Shown: in pieces, positions 1 through 10,404 of the stretch
Numbering within the stretch: the stretch's first letter is position 1
Layout of the letters: every line of letters starts with the position of its first letter
NCBI RefSeq assembly: GCF_910592395.1
Contig: NC_088309.1
Coordinates: 26,416,599-26,480,598, forward strand
DNA from: Lineus longissimus
Lineage: Eukaryota > Nemertea > Pilidiophora > Heteronemertea > Lineidae
Reading direction: 5' to 3'
Length of the DNA: 64,000 nt
Position numbers and translations under genes: made by a program
Notes under the pieces: generated by a model
The model's input: only the letters and a program-made list of their open reading frames with translations
Told to the model about the DNA's origin: nothing
Databases searched by the model: none

Positions 1-894
1 CAGTAATTTCGTCATCACAACTCCCTGTCCACACCACTGCTTAAATGTGACGTGTCAGATGGTGTCATTATGCCGTACTGGCCATCAACCTTTCTGCAAT
101 ATGATGCAAGTACTAGCCATACAAGAAGTACATCTATTAAATTGGATCTATTGACTGGTGACATCATCATGATGCTTTGGGCGGCACCTGCGCCTCAGAA
201 GCAATTAGAGTGCATACATCTTGTTATGTTATAAGACACTTATCTAGTTAGCTAGCAATAGACCAATGTTGACAAATATCTTTGACCCTTCACCAGAAGT
301 CACAGCCTAAGGGTCTTTCGTATTTTCATCATTAGTGGTCCAAATATATCTAGTGGATAGAAAGAAAATGCGCCGAAAAATCAAGGGTTCAAAAGTCCCG
401 ATTCTTTTCTCTGACACATGAAGTTAGGTCCGTGTACAGATATGGTATTTCAATGCTTATTCTGAAAATTTGGTGCAGAAAGCATTGTTAGTCTTTATTT
501 GACAGCCACATTATTTCTAGACGGATACAGGTCATACTTGTAGTCTTAAACAATATTTCGATCAGTTATGGTGCAGTATCGCAGCAGGATGATCGGCCAA
601 TTGATCACGTGGTGTCACTTGCCAAGTTAGGACAAATCCCATTCCTATGGGTTGGATATCTTAGTGTTTATAACCCGCAAATTTCTTCTTATCCACTCGA
701 TATATCTTTGTCTCTGTATATTGTTCAATAATGCATTGTCCTTCGTAGGGCCCCCGAAAATACGGTTTTTTGAAAATCCTCTTCCTGTTTCCTTTCGTGC
801 GAATTCCGTGATTTGATGTTTATAACAGGGAACACACCTAAAAATCCGCTTTTTCAACTTGAAAACACCAAATTCCGTCAGCCACGACAGACTG
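1..894. other. No gene seen, unique noncoding sequence
   Basis: No coding signal or repeat is recognised here. The short open frame at 52-234 has no family resemblance and is of chance length. A minus-strand frame reaching in from 1067 is antisense to the retrotransposon tail described next and has no features of its own. Confidence 0.6.
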
Positions 895-1144
895 CTGACT
901 GTGGCTAAGAAGAGGAAGCTGAGATGGTTAACCACGTGACAAGAGCTGAGGAAATCCTGCAGGTCACAGTAGAAGGCAACCGAAGACGAGGTCGACCAAG
1001 AGGATTTTGATCGAGGATGTAAAGAATTGGACGGAAAGAAGGACCGGAGATCTGATCCGCCTCGCAAAGGAGAGACTATTGTGCCACGAAGTCAATTGTA
1101 CGGGGTCGCCCCAATGGCCGTATCGCTGCGAGACAGATGAATAA
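895..1144 (+). mobile_element. Non-LTR retrotransposon (RTE-like) reverse transcriptase C-terminal tail, decayed
   Basis: Translating in three successive frames gives the familiar C-terminal end of an endonuclease/reverse transcriptase polyprotein. Frame one (901-927) reads VAKKRKLRW. Frame two (927-1009) reads VNHVTRAEEILQ and then EGNRRRGRPRGF. Frame three (1013-1144) reads EDVKNWTERRTGDLIRLAKE and runs to a TAA stop at 1142-1144. The order LRW - HVTRA - GRPR - basic/Trp tail is typical of RTE-type and related LINE open reading frames. At least two frameshifts and an internal TGA make it non-functional. Only the last 80 or so residues survive, consistent with the usual 5' truncation of LINE copies. 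An AATAAA overlaps the stop region. The RTE clade assignment is from memory of family tails and is less sure than the call of a non-LTR relic. Confidence 0.8.
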
Positions 1145-1459
1145 AGATAGAAGTTTCGTTTTCATGATGGACAAATTCCGAGTTTTGAGAAGGCAAACTT
1201 AATGCTAATTTTCCAATTTGCGGATTTTCGGGGGGCGAATTTTCATTTTACACAAGGTTCAGACCTCCATATTGGATAAATCATAGAAATGAGTGTATCA
1301 TCTAACATGACAGCTTCCCTTGCCGCGACTAGCCCTTCAAAGATTACGTCACTCTAGTAGTTTGGACGAGGTTTGGACGTGTTTTCAGAATTTATGCTCC
1401 ATATATAGATCATACAGTTAACGACACCTTGTGTTAAATAAAAATTCGCTCTCGGGGGC
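1145..1459. other. No gene seen between LINE tail and minisatellite
   Basis: The first part may be the 3' untranslated region of the LINE relic just upstream. Nothing else is recognised before the minisatellite begins to appear in degenerate form. Confidence 0.5.
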
Positions 1460-2370
1460 CCTTCCGTCGTCTGTTGTCGTTGTCCTTGGTTTATATGACA
1501 GCGCACGGTCGCTGGTCTTTGGTCGTTGCCTGAGGTCAATGCAATGTCGCAGTGTCCGTCGTTCGTGGTTTATACGATAGCACAGTGTACGTTGTCCGTT
1601 GTCGTCGTGCATTAACTAAACAGTAGTGCAGTGTCCGTCGTCCTTGGTTTACACGATAGCACAGTGTTAACCTTTAACTATACAGTTGCGTAGTGTCCGT
1701 CAACCGTGGTAATCGTCCATTGGCATACATTAGCGCTGTGTCCGTTGTCCTTGTTCTGTGATAGTTGCCCATGGTCTATACAATAGTGCAGTGTCTGTCG
1801 TTCATGGTCGTCGTCCGTGGTCTAAACAATAGTGCAGTGTCTGTCGTCCGTGGTCTAAACAAAAGCACAGTGGTCCTCGTCCGTGGTCTAAACAAAAGCA
1901 CAGTGGTCCTCGTCCACGGTCAAAACAAAAGCACAGTGGTCCTCGTCCATGGTCTAAACAAAATCACAGTGGTCCTCGTCCACGGTCAAAACAAAATCAC
2001 AGTGGTCCTCGTCCATGGTCTAAACAAAAGCCCAGTGGTCCTCGTCCGTGGTCTAAACAAAACGCAGTGGTCCTCGTCCGTGGTCTAAACAAAGCACAGT
2101 GGTCCTCGTGCATGGTCTAAACAAAACGCAGTGGTCCTCGTCCGTGGTCTAAACAAAACGCAGTGGTCCTCGGCCATGGTCTTAACAAAAGCACAGCGGT
2201 CCTTGTCCGTGGTCTAAACAAAACGCAGTGGTCCTCGTCCATGGTCTAAACAAAAGCACAGTGGTCCTCGTCCGAGGTCTAAACAAAAGCACAGTGGTCC
2301 TCGTCCGTGGTCTAAACAAAAGCACACTGTCCGTCGTCAGTACAATAACGCAGTGTCCGTTGTCTTTGGG
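1460..2370. repeat. Minisatellite, 31-33 bp unit, about 16 well-kept copies plus degenerate flanks
   Basis: From about 1800 to 2340 a unit of 31-33 bp is repeated about 16 times. Each copy carries CAGTGGTCCTCGTCC, then G/A/T variants of CGTGGTCTAAAC, then AAAAGCA or AAACG. Upstream from about 1460 the same motif appears in worn copies (GTGTCCGTCGT, GTGGTTTATACGATAGCA) with irregular spacing. The last copies (2330-2370) are also worn. A homogeneous core with decayed edges is the usual result of unequal exchange in a tandem array. Copies of 33 bp keep one frame open on the plus strand, giving a repetitive pseudo-peptide with LVRGLNKSTVV units. The 31-32 bp copies break that frame, so it is not a gene. 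Confidence 0.95.
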
Positions 2371-2437
2371 TAATTTGTGTTCATGTTCCCCTTGGTCAGA
2401 TCACCTCTGAAACCTCTCATCTCTTTTGGTATCTTAT

Positions 2438-2573
2438 TCTTCTCTTTCCACCTGCTAGCTTTGCATTCCACTATGCAATGAGTGCGTTTACTGGTCTCTC
2501 GGACGTGTACCTACCGTCTCAAGCGCCATTTCTGAGTGAGGCCTGAGTCTGGTGTGCCCTCTCTTACTTTTTT
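2438..2573 (-). mobile_element. Non-LTR retrotransposon fragment, second decayed copy
   Basis: The minus strand reads KVREGTPDSGLTQKWRLRR, then an in-frame stop, then VHVRETSKRTHCIVE and KASRWKEK. This matches the common LINE C-terminal pattern of Arg/Trp followed by GHV-R-M, R-I-P-x-C-I and a basic GKRK-like stretch. On the DNA level it aligns with 3045-3175, where a paralogous fragment lies in the same orientation: both share a CTTACTTTTTT block and GTAAGGCC/GTGAGGCC with similar spacing. It may continue to about 2385 with weaker signal. It is a dead relic of about 45 codons. Confidence 0.7.
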
Positions 2574-2990
2574 CATACTTATATTTTTTTATACTATTTT
2601 CCTTTTGTTTTCAGCAGTCGATGGAACCATCGAATCCGGAAGATCCACTACGGCACTGTGAGGTCATGCTATGCCTCACTTCCTTAATATGCGAAAAGGC
2701 TGCTGCTGGCCTTCCTCTTTACTGTACCCAGTTTGTTGTTCTTTGTGGCATAAGAACACTGGTTACTTACAGTTGTCTTCGGTCACTCCAAAGGTGTTCT
2801 ACAAGTATTATGCCCATTTCTCTCGTTTTTTTTGTTTTTTTGTTTTTATTTTTTTTGATGCCCTGAAAAAGAGCCGATACACTTCATCCATGTATGATTA
2901 AACTTACTGCTACGTAAAGCTAAAGCGGCTGTCGGCACAAGTGCAGCTACACTCCTTCAGCGACTTTGATCAGTTGAGAGAGGACCGATA
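2574..2990. other. T-rich spacer between two LINE relics
   Basis: This stretch contains T-rich tracts (about 2576-2592 and 2825-2857). Two overlapping open frames here (2552-2866 and 2671-2901) owe their length partly to these tracts. The part after about 2880 may belong to the 3' end of the LINE relic on the minus strand, but I cannot align it with confidence. Confidence 0.5.
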
Positions 2991-3056
2991 TGTCCGTCAA
3001 TACAGCGGCCCTCTCACACTCCTGCCATCACATTCGGTGTCTTCCTCTCCTTTCAC

Positions 3057-3403
3057 CTAATAGCTATGGCTTCCACTCCAGCAGCAGTCTAGACGTCTAT
3101 GTACCATCTTAGGTACTGTTTCTTCAACTGGAGTAAGGCCGGTGTCTGCTGTGTCTTCTCCCTTACTTTTTTGTTCGGCATCCGGTGAAACCAGCGTATT
3201 GCCAAGGTCCTTCAGGTCACTGGGCATCCAGCTTCCGTTCATCTGCAATTGTGTTTGCCCACGTCTTGGCACCGTACACAAGTGTGCTGACTACCACGCA
3301 TTGTAAATGCCCATCTCTGCCATCACATTAGTCCTGCTTATCCACACTTTATTTTCGTGTGCACAATCTGGCTGCTTCCTTTCACCATTTATCTGAATCC
3401 CGG
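3057..3403 (-). mobile_element. Non-LTR retrotransposon reverse transcriptase fragment, decayed
   Basis: Reading the minus strand across frames gives conserved reverse transcriptase C-terminal blocks in the right order. GIQINGER lies at about 3380-3403. KVWISRTNVMAEMGIYNAW is at about 3293-3349. VSTLVYGAKTWANTIADER is at about 3235-3292 and includes the diagnostic Tyr-Gly-x-x-Thr-Trp motif. RMPNKKVREKTQQTP and QLKKQYLRWYIDV lie at about 3092-3183. Frame changes and stops separate the blocks. The sequence between the INGE and KVW blocks is shorter than in intact elements, so an internal deletion is likely. The region up to about 3490 and down to about 2890 may be worn parts of the same insertion. 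The minus-strand open frame 3057-3281 is a shadow in the wrong frame. Confidence 0.8.
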
Positions 3404-3600
3404 TGACCAGCAGGTTGTTCTTTGAAGAGTAAGAAACCACCAGGTTACTTGATGTCTTTGCTCTTCTCGTATCTTCAAGGTTGATCTACAACTATTTGAC
3501 CCCCCCTTCCCCTTCTATATTTTTTTATATCAGAAAATAAGAACATATTTGGAATTTCAGGTATTATCTATAAGAAAGAGACCAATCGGACATGTTGAGG

Positions 3601-3904
3601 CTTCTCGGTGTGAGACGTGACTCATCGTCTAGGAGAGGCAGCGGGCCCTTATTTCTAAAGACAACACCGAATAATCTTACCCTTTGGCATTATCTAGTGT
3701 CATGTTCTTATCGTATGAACACCACAGTGACACATTTTTGATACATTGATACATGGACAACTTTGTTCTCTTTTCTTGAAAAAAAGGTTTTAGGTAAAGT
3801 CTTATGTAAACCGCAGTGCTTCAGTGTGAACTGACTAAATGAGGGAATCGATATTGTCGATCTTAAGAGATCCTGATGAAATATTGCCCTTTCAAGGCGC
3901 ATTC
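3601..3904. repeat. 304-bp dispersed direct repeat, copy 1
   Basis: This segment is repeated at 4289-4593 with an offset of 688-689 bp and identity of about 93% by eye. Flanks and the 384-bp interval do not match, so this is a pair of insertions or one repeat family rather than a simple tandem duplication. No TG...CA ends, target-site duplication or coding blocks were found, so I cannot call it a solo LTR. The minus-strand open frame inside it exists in both copies but ends differently and resembles no known protein. Confidence 0.9.
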
Positions 3905-4288
3905 AAGGACGACGGGACACAGCGCTTTTTTGCATTATGATAAGAATCGTCATGTTTAAAGTCTAGGTGGTTGTCTGAATGCATGCTGACCGCTTTTCGC
4001 TAGTAGTGAACCGAGCAACTACTCAATTGATAGTTTTCTAAATGTCGCAGTCATGATTTTAAACAATTATTCAATCATCAAGCTCCTAGATATTTACATG
4101 AAAAGTTCATCACCATCTTCGTTTTAAACCACATCTTCCCATGAGATATCTCACCCCAAGAGTAATAATGGTTGGGATGTCTTTGGGTCTATTATGTAAT
4201 ATGAAACTCTCTATCCCTCAGAAATTAGCGTGGAAATATTGATGTTGACAGTCAGCTTATCGCCAGTACAATTATGGAGGTGATCATC

Positions 4289-4593
4289 CTTCTGGGTGTG
4301 AGACGTGACTCATCGTCTGGGAGAGGCAGCGGTCCTCATTTCTAAAGACAACACCGAATAATCTTACCCTTTGGCATTATCTAGTGTCATGTTCTTATCG
4401 TATGAACACCACAGTGACACTTTTTTGATACATGGATACATGGACAACTTTGTTCTCTTTTCTTTAAAAAAAATGTTTTTAGGTAAAGTCTTATGTAAAC
4501 CGCAGTGCTTCAGCGTGAACTGACTAAATGAGGGAATCGATATTGGCGATCTTAACAGAACCTGATGCAATGTTGCCCTTTCAAGGCGCATTC
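4289..4593. repeat. 304-bp dispersed direct repeat, copy 2
   Basis: This is the second copy of the repeat at 3601-3904, in the same orientation. Differences are scattered substitutions and short length changes in an A-run (around 4466-4478 here). Homology stops sharply after GGCGCATTC at its right edge, where copy 1 continues with unrelated sequence. The class of element is unknown. Confidence 0.9.
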
Positions 4594-5088
4594 CTTCTCT
4601 TTCAAAACTCACCAAATCTGCAACATCAAAGGATGTGTTAATGGTACAACTGGGAATTCCTTTGCACACCAATTAAATCAGCACAAGAAAGGCGATTTGA
4701 TGCAATATCCATCATCAGATCAGTGGTGGTGATGTAAGTTAACTGTGGTCCAGCCAACCAATTCCAAAGGTTATGACTCACAACAGTGGACACTAGATTA
4801 TCTTGATTCAGTTAATGTAATTTCCTTATTTCTTGACCCATAGTGCACTTTAACTCGCAGAGTGCCAATTTGGCTCAATTCAAGCCATGCGATTTTCAGC
4901 CTCGTTCTAGGTTGACCGAGAGAACTACATGTATTCATAATTACAATGATAAAAATGTTTCTTGTGGACCCTGAGGCACTCACATCATTCCTTATCTTTC
5001 CAACATGATTTCATTGGACTTTGAATGTAAAGTATATAACTGCCAGTATCTTACTCACAAAAACGTTCCATCAATCTCTTTAATGATC
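4594..5088. other. No gene seen, unique noncoding sequence
   Basis: A minus-strand frame enters from 4672 and runs into the copy-2 repeat; it has no recognisable domain. Nothing else is visible before the array. Confidence 0.5.
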
Positions 5089-5291
5089 CTTCAGAAAACC
5101 CCACAGATTTCCCCACCATCGAACTCATTATAAGAGCTTATTCTAGAAACTGCCAGGCCTATTGTCAGTGATGATGAATGACAGCCCATCATATCAATAT
5201 GTTTGGTGCCATTATTCTCAGCTAGTCTCTTCAACACTTTGGTTGCTCTCAGCGTGCAGGAGCACAAGTGTTTACAGGTCGCTATGGTCCT

Positions 5292-5307
5292 CCCCCCCCC
5301 CCCCCCC
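5292..5307. repeat. C16 homopolymer in array unit 1
   Basis: Sixteen consecutive C residues follow GGTCCT at the end of the first array unit. The matching tract in unit 3 (5636-5651) is also 16 C with one extra A before it. Confidence 0.95.
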
Positions 5308-5635
5308 AACAAAATTCTCCACCAGATTACACTATATAAGAGCTTATTCTAGGAAATGCCAGGCCTAAGTTGGTAGGCCTATTGTCAGGGATGATAACTG
5401 AAAGCCCAGTATATCAATATGCTTGGTGCAGTCATGCTCAGCCAGTGGCTTGAACACTTTGGTTGCTCTCAGCGTGCAGGAGCCCAAGTGTTCACAACCA
5501 ACTACGTGTACGGTCCTTCAGAAAACCACAGGAAATTCTCCATCAGAGAACACCATATAGGAGCTTATTCTACACAACACTTTGGTTGCTCTCAGCGTGC
5601 AGGAGCACAAGTGTTTACAGGTCGCTATGGTCCTA

Positions 5636-5651
5636 CCCCCCCCCCCCCCCC
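5636..5651. repeat. C16 homopolymer in array unit 3
   Basis: This is the partner of the tract at 5292-5307, inside the near-identical 136-bp block. Confidence 0.95.
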
Positions 5652-6056
5652 AACAAAATTCTCCACCAGATTACACTATATAAGAGCTTATTCTAGGAAA
5701 TGCCAGGCCTAAATTGGTAGGCCTATTGTCAAAGATGATAAATGAAAGTCCATTATATCAATATGATTGGTGCAATCATTCTCATTCAGTGGCTTCAACA
5801 CTTTGGTTGCTCTCAGCGTGCAGGAGCCCAAGTGTTCATATCCCACTATCCAATGGTCCTTCAGAAAACCCCACAAAATTGTCCACAAGAGCTCATTCTA
5901 GGAAATGCAAGGCCCACGTTTGTAGGCCTTTTTGTCAGCGATGATAATGAAAGCCCTGTATATGAATAAGCCTGGTTCCATCATTCTCAGCTAGTCGCCT
6001 CAACGCTTTACATACTCTCAGCATGGAGGAACACAAGTGTTTGCAACCCGCTGATG

Positions 6057-8555
6057 CTTCCACCTTTTCCTTCCCATTGATGGTAAAACAATAACATTGT
6101 CCCACTGAGTTCATCTGTTTTATCAACCAAGTGCACATCTGCGGCAATGATGTCCTGACATGCACATCTCCTATCTGAAATCATGAAAATGTGGTGCACC
6201 ACATTTTCCAGAAGAATACGACAATTGTTATTATACTGAATAGCCATAGAGTGACAAGCATTATGATTGTTTTTTTTCAAATGGATTATCCTGAGTGCAG
6301 TGTCACAGGACGGTTTCCATGTCATGAAACCTGATAACTATCATTGTCCGTAGGACATGGGATAGAGACCCATTTTCTAGAGAACTGTTTTGTCCCTGAC
6401 GCTGGCCTGGACCTGAGCCGTAAGCCGGTGGCAGCTTAGGTTGATTGAATCTCAGATATTTTGCAATGGTCCCATTTTGGTCACACATACATATCCTCTA
6501 GTTACTGGTAGATTTCTGTATGATTGACGATTTTATGTTCATCAAGGTTGTTCCGACTTTGAGACAATCTTAAACATGTACTTGTGTTGAAAGCAGAATA
6601 GAAGAGAAGCCAACTCGAGTAGCAAAGGGAACCTGGATCTTGCCATCGGTGTCAGTTCTTTGAAAATGTAGAAGCAACTGATCCGTGCACCGTTTGTTCA
6701 CTGTGCACTACGTATGCCCGAGGGACGGATTTCTTCTTCTTGTCATCCCACACCCTGCAAGGTATTTCTCTCATCTTGGAAAATATCTGCAAGCAGTAGA
6801 TGCATCATCAGAGAATCCCTACATGGCATCGCTTTACTTATGCATCAGTGGATGCTGGCACTTCTAAATGCCCTCGGGGAAGCAGCTAAGTCAACCCACA
6901 GAATAATGATAGCCTGTTAATCCTGCGGGAGGTTGTGACACTGCGAGTTCGCGCCGCCAGGGACGTCTCCTTGAGAGCAAACGAGTAAATTGTCGCCAGT
7001 TTTTGCTTTGGATTGATCACGGCTTGTCAGGGCAGGTTCTCGTGATTGCTCCAGTTGTGTCAAGGCTGATTTTGGTTATGACTGATTCGTCCAGTTGTAT
7101 TGTATGATCACGTTTTCCACAGTCGTCACATCGACTTATCTCTAACAATAACCAATGGTAAAAAATTATCTTTCGTGATTCTTTTTATGCTTATAGAATA
7201 TGCAAATGCAGTTCGATAATGTAGTCAGAACAAAAGGTTACAAAGTTACCTTCGAAATAAGTTCGAAAAATTGAATTAGATCTCAATTTAGACAAGAGTG
7301 GTATTGTACTGTATCTCGGCAACAGTAAAAGAAAATGCTTTGAAAATGAATGCCATCATACCACGGTCTCAAAGGCCGACCGCCATGGAATCATCGCTTA
7401 CAACAACAGAATTCTGACATGAATGTAATTTGTACTAGAGCAAGTGGCTTATGGAAAATAGGAATCTCTTGGTGGTTGCTTGGACTGATTAAGCGGGGAC
7501 GGGTTAACCGACCATTGAAATCAGGTTCCATATTCATCAGGAATTCTGCTCGGAACCTGCCGAGGGAAATCACCATTTCCCACTGGTATCTGTGGCTTGA
7601 TCTAATATATTGTTGGTCATTAGCAAATATACCGCATTCTGGCTATGAGTATAGTTTGCCATAAAGGGTTCGAGGAACAGGGGATAAAAGAGTGGTTGGC
7701 GTTTATGTTTTTGGTAAAAGCCAGTAATAAAGAAGAGTCACCACCGATTTCAATGAAGTCTTTGCTCCGTTGAAATATTTGGAGACAAAAAGCACTTCAG
7801 AGTCCTCTTTCTGTATATCCCCAGTATCGTTTTAAAGGTAACTTCAATAAAACTTGGGACTGGTTCACTGAACTCATTATTGGGTCGGTGTCGGAAAAAG
7901 CATGGTGCAGAGATATTTTTGGGATGCCTCGATATGACAAGGCCGTTTTCCTCCCATATGGTGTCGAATGGATTAATGCGTTTTTATCATTGGAAGATAT
8001 AGGTCTTGTAAGAAATGGGATGATTCAGTATGATATTATGTTATTGTATATTGGACAGCGGGATGTATTTATATGACGTTACTTGGAGAATCAGGTAAAA
8101 GTAGACCAGTAAAGGTTCTGTTCCCTGGGATGAAAGTTTAATCAATTGTGTCGTTAAACACAACTTTGTCGTTAAATACAACACAGGATGACAAACAAGC
8201 AACCCATGAAGATTAAAATCGCTTTGGGTCTGGAAGCACCATTGCCAACCTCCCTTTACGAGATGTTTCAGCATTGTTCCCCCTATTCAACTCATTTTCA
8301 TACCGAAGAGACCTCGAAAGAGACACACTTTCTCAGATTTTGGTAACCAAATAGATGTAGCTAGTTTGCCACAATGAACTTTTACAATTTTACAATTTTA
8401 TCTTACCAGTCATCATTGAATAGTACGATTTAATATGACTATAGCGTCAATGTACAGTGTCATTCAATCAAATTCATTTCAAGTCCTGCTTTACAATTCA
8501 CCAATAGTAAAAACTATTCGAAAACCATTTATCTAGAATTACATTTTAGCATCAG
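6057..8555. other. No gene seen, unique noncoding sequence
   Basis: Apart from the palindrome at 6185-6208 I see only chance-length frames. A small duplication lies near 8146-8182, where GTCGTTAAACACAAC is followed by GTCGTTAAATACAAC. No transposon coding block, tRNA or known noncoding RNA was recognised. Confidence 0.5.
6185..6208. repeat. Perfect 24-bp palindrome
   Basis: The half-sites GAAAATGTGGTG and CACCACATTTTC form an uninterrupted inverted repeat with no loop. The next outer base pair does not match (T at 6184, C at 6209), so the palindrome is exactly 24 bp. No gene flanks it closely. It could be chance, an end-to-end remnant of a small transposon, or a dimeric factor site. Confidence 0.9.
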
Positions 8556-8559
8556 TTGG

Positions 8560-9070
8560 AACTGCTAATGGAGGGAATAAGCCCATTTATTAGCTAATTA
8601 TCACGCTAGCTAATTAGAAGACATTTTAGAAGAGCAAGTGGGTCTAATGGCTCGGATTGAGATAAATGTTCACTTTAGTGCAGAGTCGGCCATTAATTGG
8701 CAAAATAACCTGCTTATTTGACAAAACTCTCAGCTTGATTTATGGTTCAGACTCATGTCTCAGTTGGTAATAGCGATGATGCGTTACTTATGTTACTCAA
8801 TACCTAACGTGACTCAAATAAGGTTACTCTCTTAAAACGCCTGTTGCACTAAAGAACTGTTGTTCTTACACTATGTGGTGATGGAATGTCCTTCACTGCA
8901 TTTAAGAGATTCAATTAGATTGATGTCTCACACTGGCAGTAATTAAGCCAAAGAACTAACTTATTTACCACAGATAATTAAAGTGACAGCGAAAGGGACC
9001 ATTCCTTGATTAAGTAAGTGACCAAAGTAATTGCGTTCGTGATTTCACCAAATTGGATGACGGTCAAATT
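8560..9070. promoter_or_regulatory. Candidate enhancer: cluster of homeodomain-type core sites
   Basis: TAATTA/ATTA cores are dense here. Examples are the pair TTAGCTAATTA and TAGCTAATTAG at 8590-8617, CATTAATTGG at 8691-8700, AGTAATTAAGCC near 8938, and GATAATTAAAGTGACAGC near 8975, which joins a homeodomain core to a TGACAG site of the TALE type. AT-rich DNA yields such cores by chance, and the claim rests on clustering and combination only. The function is inferred. Confidence 0.2.
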
Positions 9071-9074
9071 GATG

Positions 9075-10340
9075 ACAGAAGCTACTTGTTAGTTTTTTCA
9101 CGGGTGTGGCACATTGGCAATGTTACTGACTTCAGTAATACTGATTATGTGATTTCAAGTATAGCCAAGCACTCCTAAGAACCTGCAGGCATTTTCAATA
9201 ATAGGTATTCACGTTCGCTAAGTACATTTTTTTGTATCTTCATTGGCGCCCTTCGACGATATTTAGGCGTCTGGGCAGGGACCGTTTTTGCTTAAACTTG
9301 TTGGTTTTTTTTCCCTACACAATACTCTTTCCTGTACCGTACTGGTGTACCAACGCCATCACCATCATATATGCATGTAGTCACAATATGGTTTGGCTAT
9401 ACCATTTCCCCGGTCTGTTTCATTACTCTTCCCATGAACATGGTGTAGTCCCAGATGCATTAGAGAATTGGCTACCCATCACCCGGGAAGCAACAATCAA
9501 ATTATCTAGCATTTAGCCATGTTCAACAAAATCCCTCTCTGTAATGGGGAGTAACACATTTCACTGTATGGTATACCACATAGTATGTTATGATAGATCT
9601 ATATAAACATTTTTAGATCTAGTTGAGGAGTATACATAGCAGTAATTAGATTAAGTATCCTGTTTTTTCAAGTCTGTTTTACCCAGTGTCTGCATTTTTT
9701 CCCCTCGATGGCTTGGGAAAGAACAGCAAAAGTCTGTGAGATGGTATATTAACATATGGATGACAGCGAACTGTACAATATTTCTGTAAACAACAGTGCA
9801 AACACCGTACAATTCTGACAACAGAGAATTAGGACTTGAGATGTACATTGCCGGCTTAGTTCAACTACTGTAAAGTGTAGTGTCACGGGTTCGTGCAAAG
9901 TTCGTGCTTAGAAATATCATATCAACCAAACCAGAGCTTCTTCAGTATAGACAGCGTGACCTATCAATCTTGTGCCTGCCAATATCCCGCGCCCTACACA
10001 ACATTGGCAACAGAACTGATGATGATAAAACCATTGGTCAATACTAAAACGCCTTGATGGTAACTCAGAGAATGGTGTTTGCTCGGGGCTCCCGACTTAC
10101 GAGACTTGCTAAGTCCTGATTGAAGTGCTACCATATGTTATTATTGAGGCGACAAGCAGGTCAACATTTTGGTTTCGGACAAGTTAGTGCTAGAAGGAGA
10201 CAATCTAAAAGTTTCTGGGTGAGACTCGAGATTAAACTGATTTGATTCTGCCAATTAGAAATGATGAATATCAGTCTTTACACCATTAGATTAAGTCATA
10301 CGCTGTGAGCAGTTGTAAGCACAATAGTCTTTAACAATAG
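9075..10340. other. No gene seen, unique noncoding sequence
   Basis: No repeat, RNA gene or protein family was recognised. The plus-strand frame 9232-9516 is of chance length. Confidence 0.5.
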
Positions 10341-10404
10341 TGGCTTGTGTATAGTGGGACGCCGTTGTTTCCATTGTCTCTATTGCACATTGTTTGGTAC
10401 AACC

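Larger units (their letters stand above)
5089..6056. repeat. Tandem array of five ~200-bp units with higher-order duplication
   Basis: Five units of about 200 bp follow each other at about 5089-5307, 5308-5517, 5518-5651, 5652-5856 and 5857-6056. Each unit contains CTTATTCTAGGAAATGCC, then AGGCCTATTGTCA, ATATCAATATG, CACTTTGGTTGCTCTCAGCG and GCAGGAGC-CAAGTGTT, and ends in GGTCC. Unit 3 lacks about 80 bp from its middle. Units 1 and 3 end in a run of 16 C. A block of 136 bp (5233-5368) recurs almost without change at 5576-5712, while neighbouring parts are only roughly 80-90% alike, so part of the array was copied recently. Several overlapping open frames here are translations of the repeat and are not genes. 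Confidence 0.93.

Noticed and set aside
645-1067. 140-codon minus-strand open frame
   Set aside because: Part is antisense to the RTE-like tail, it begins inside that relic, and it has no recognised domain.
1765-2410. Repetitive plus-strand frames (1765-2088, 2228-2410) with LVRGLNKSTVV units
   Set aside because: They are translations of the 33-bp minisatellite; 31-32 bp units break the frame and no gene context exists.
3708-4672. Minus-strand frames 3708-3902 and 4364-4672 that share a peptide
   Set aside because: The shared part comes from the 304-bp repeat pair; the frames differ outside it and match no known protein.
5162-5969. Six overlapping plus-strand frames with shared HFGCSQRAGAQVF and LLSACRS phrases
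   Set aside because: They are repeated translations of the ~200-bp array, including poly-Pro from C16 tracts.
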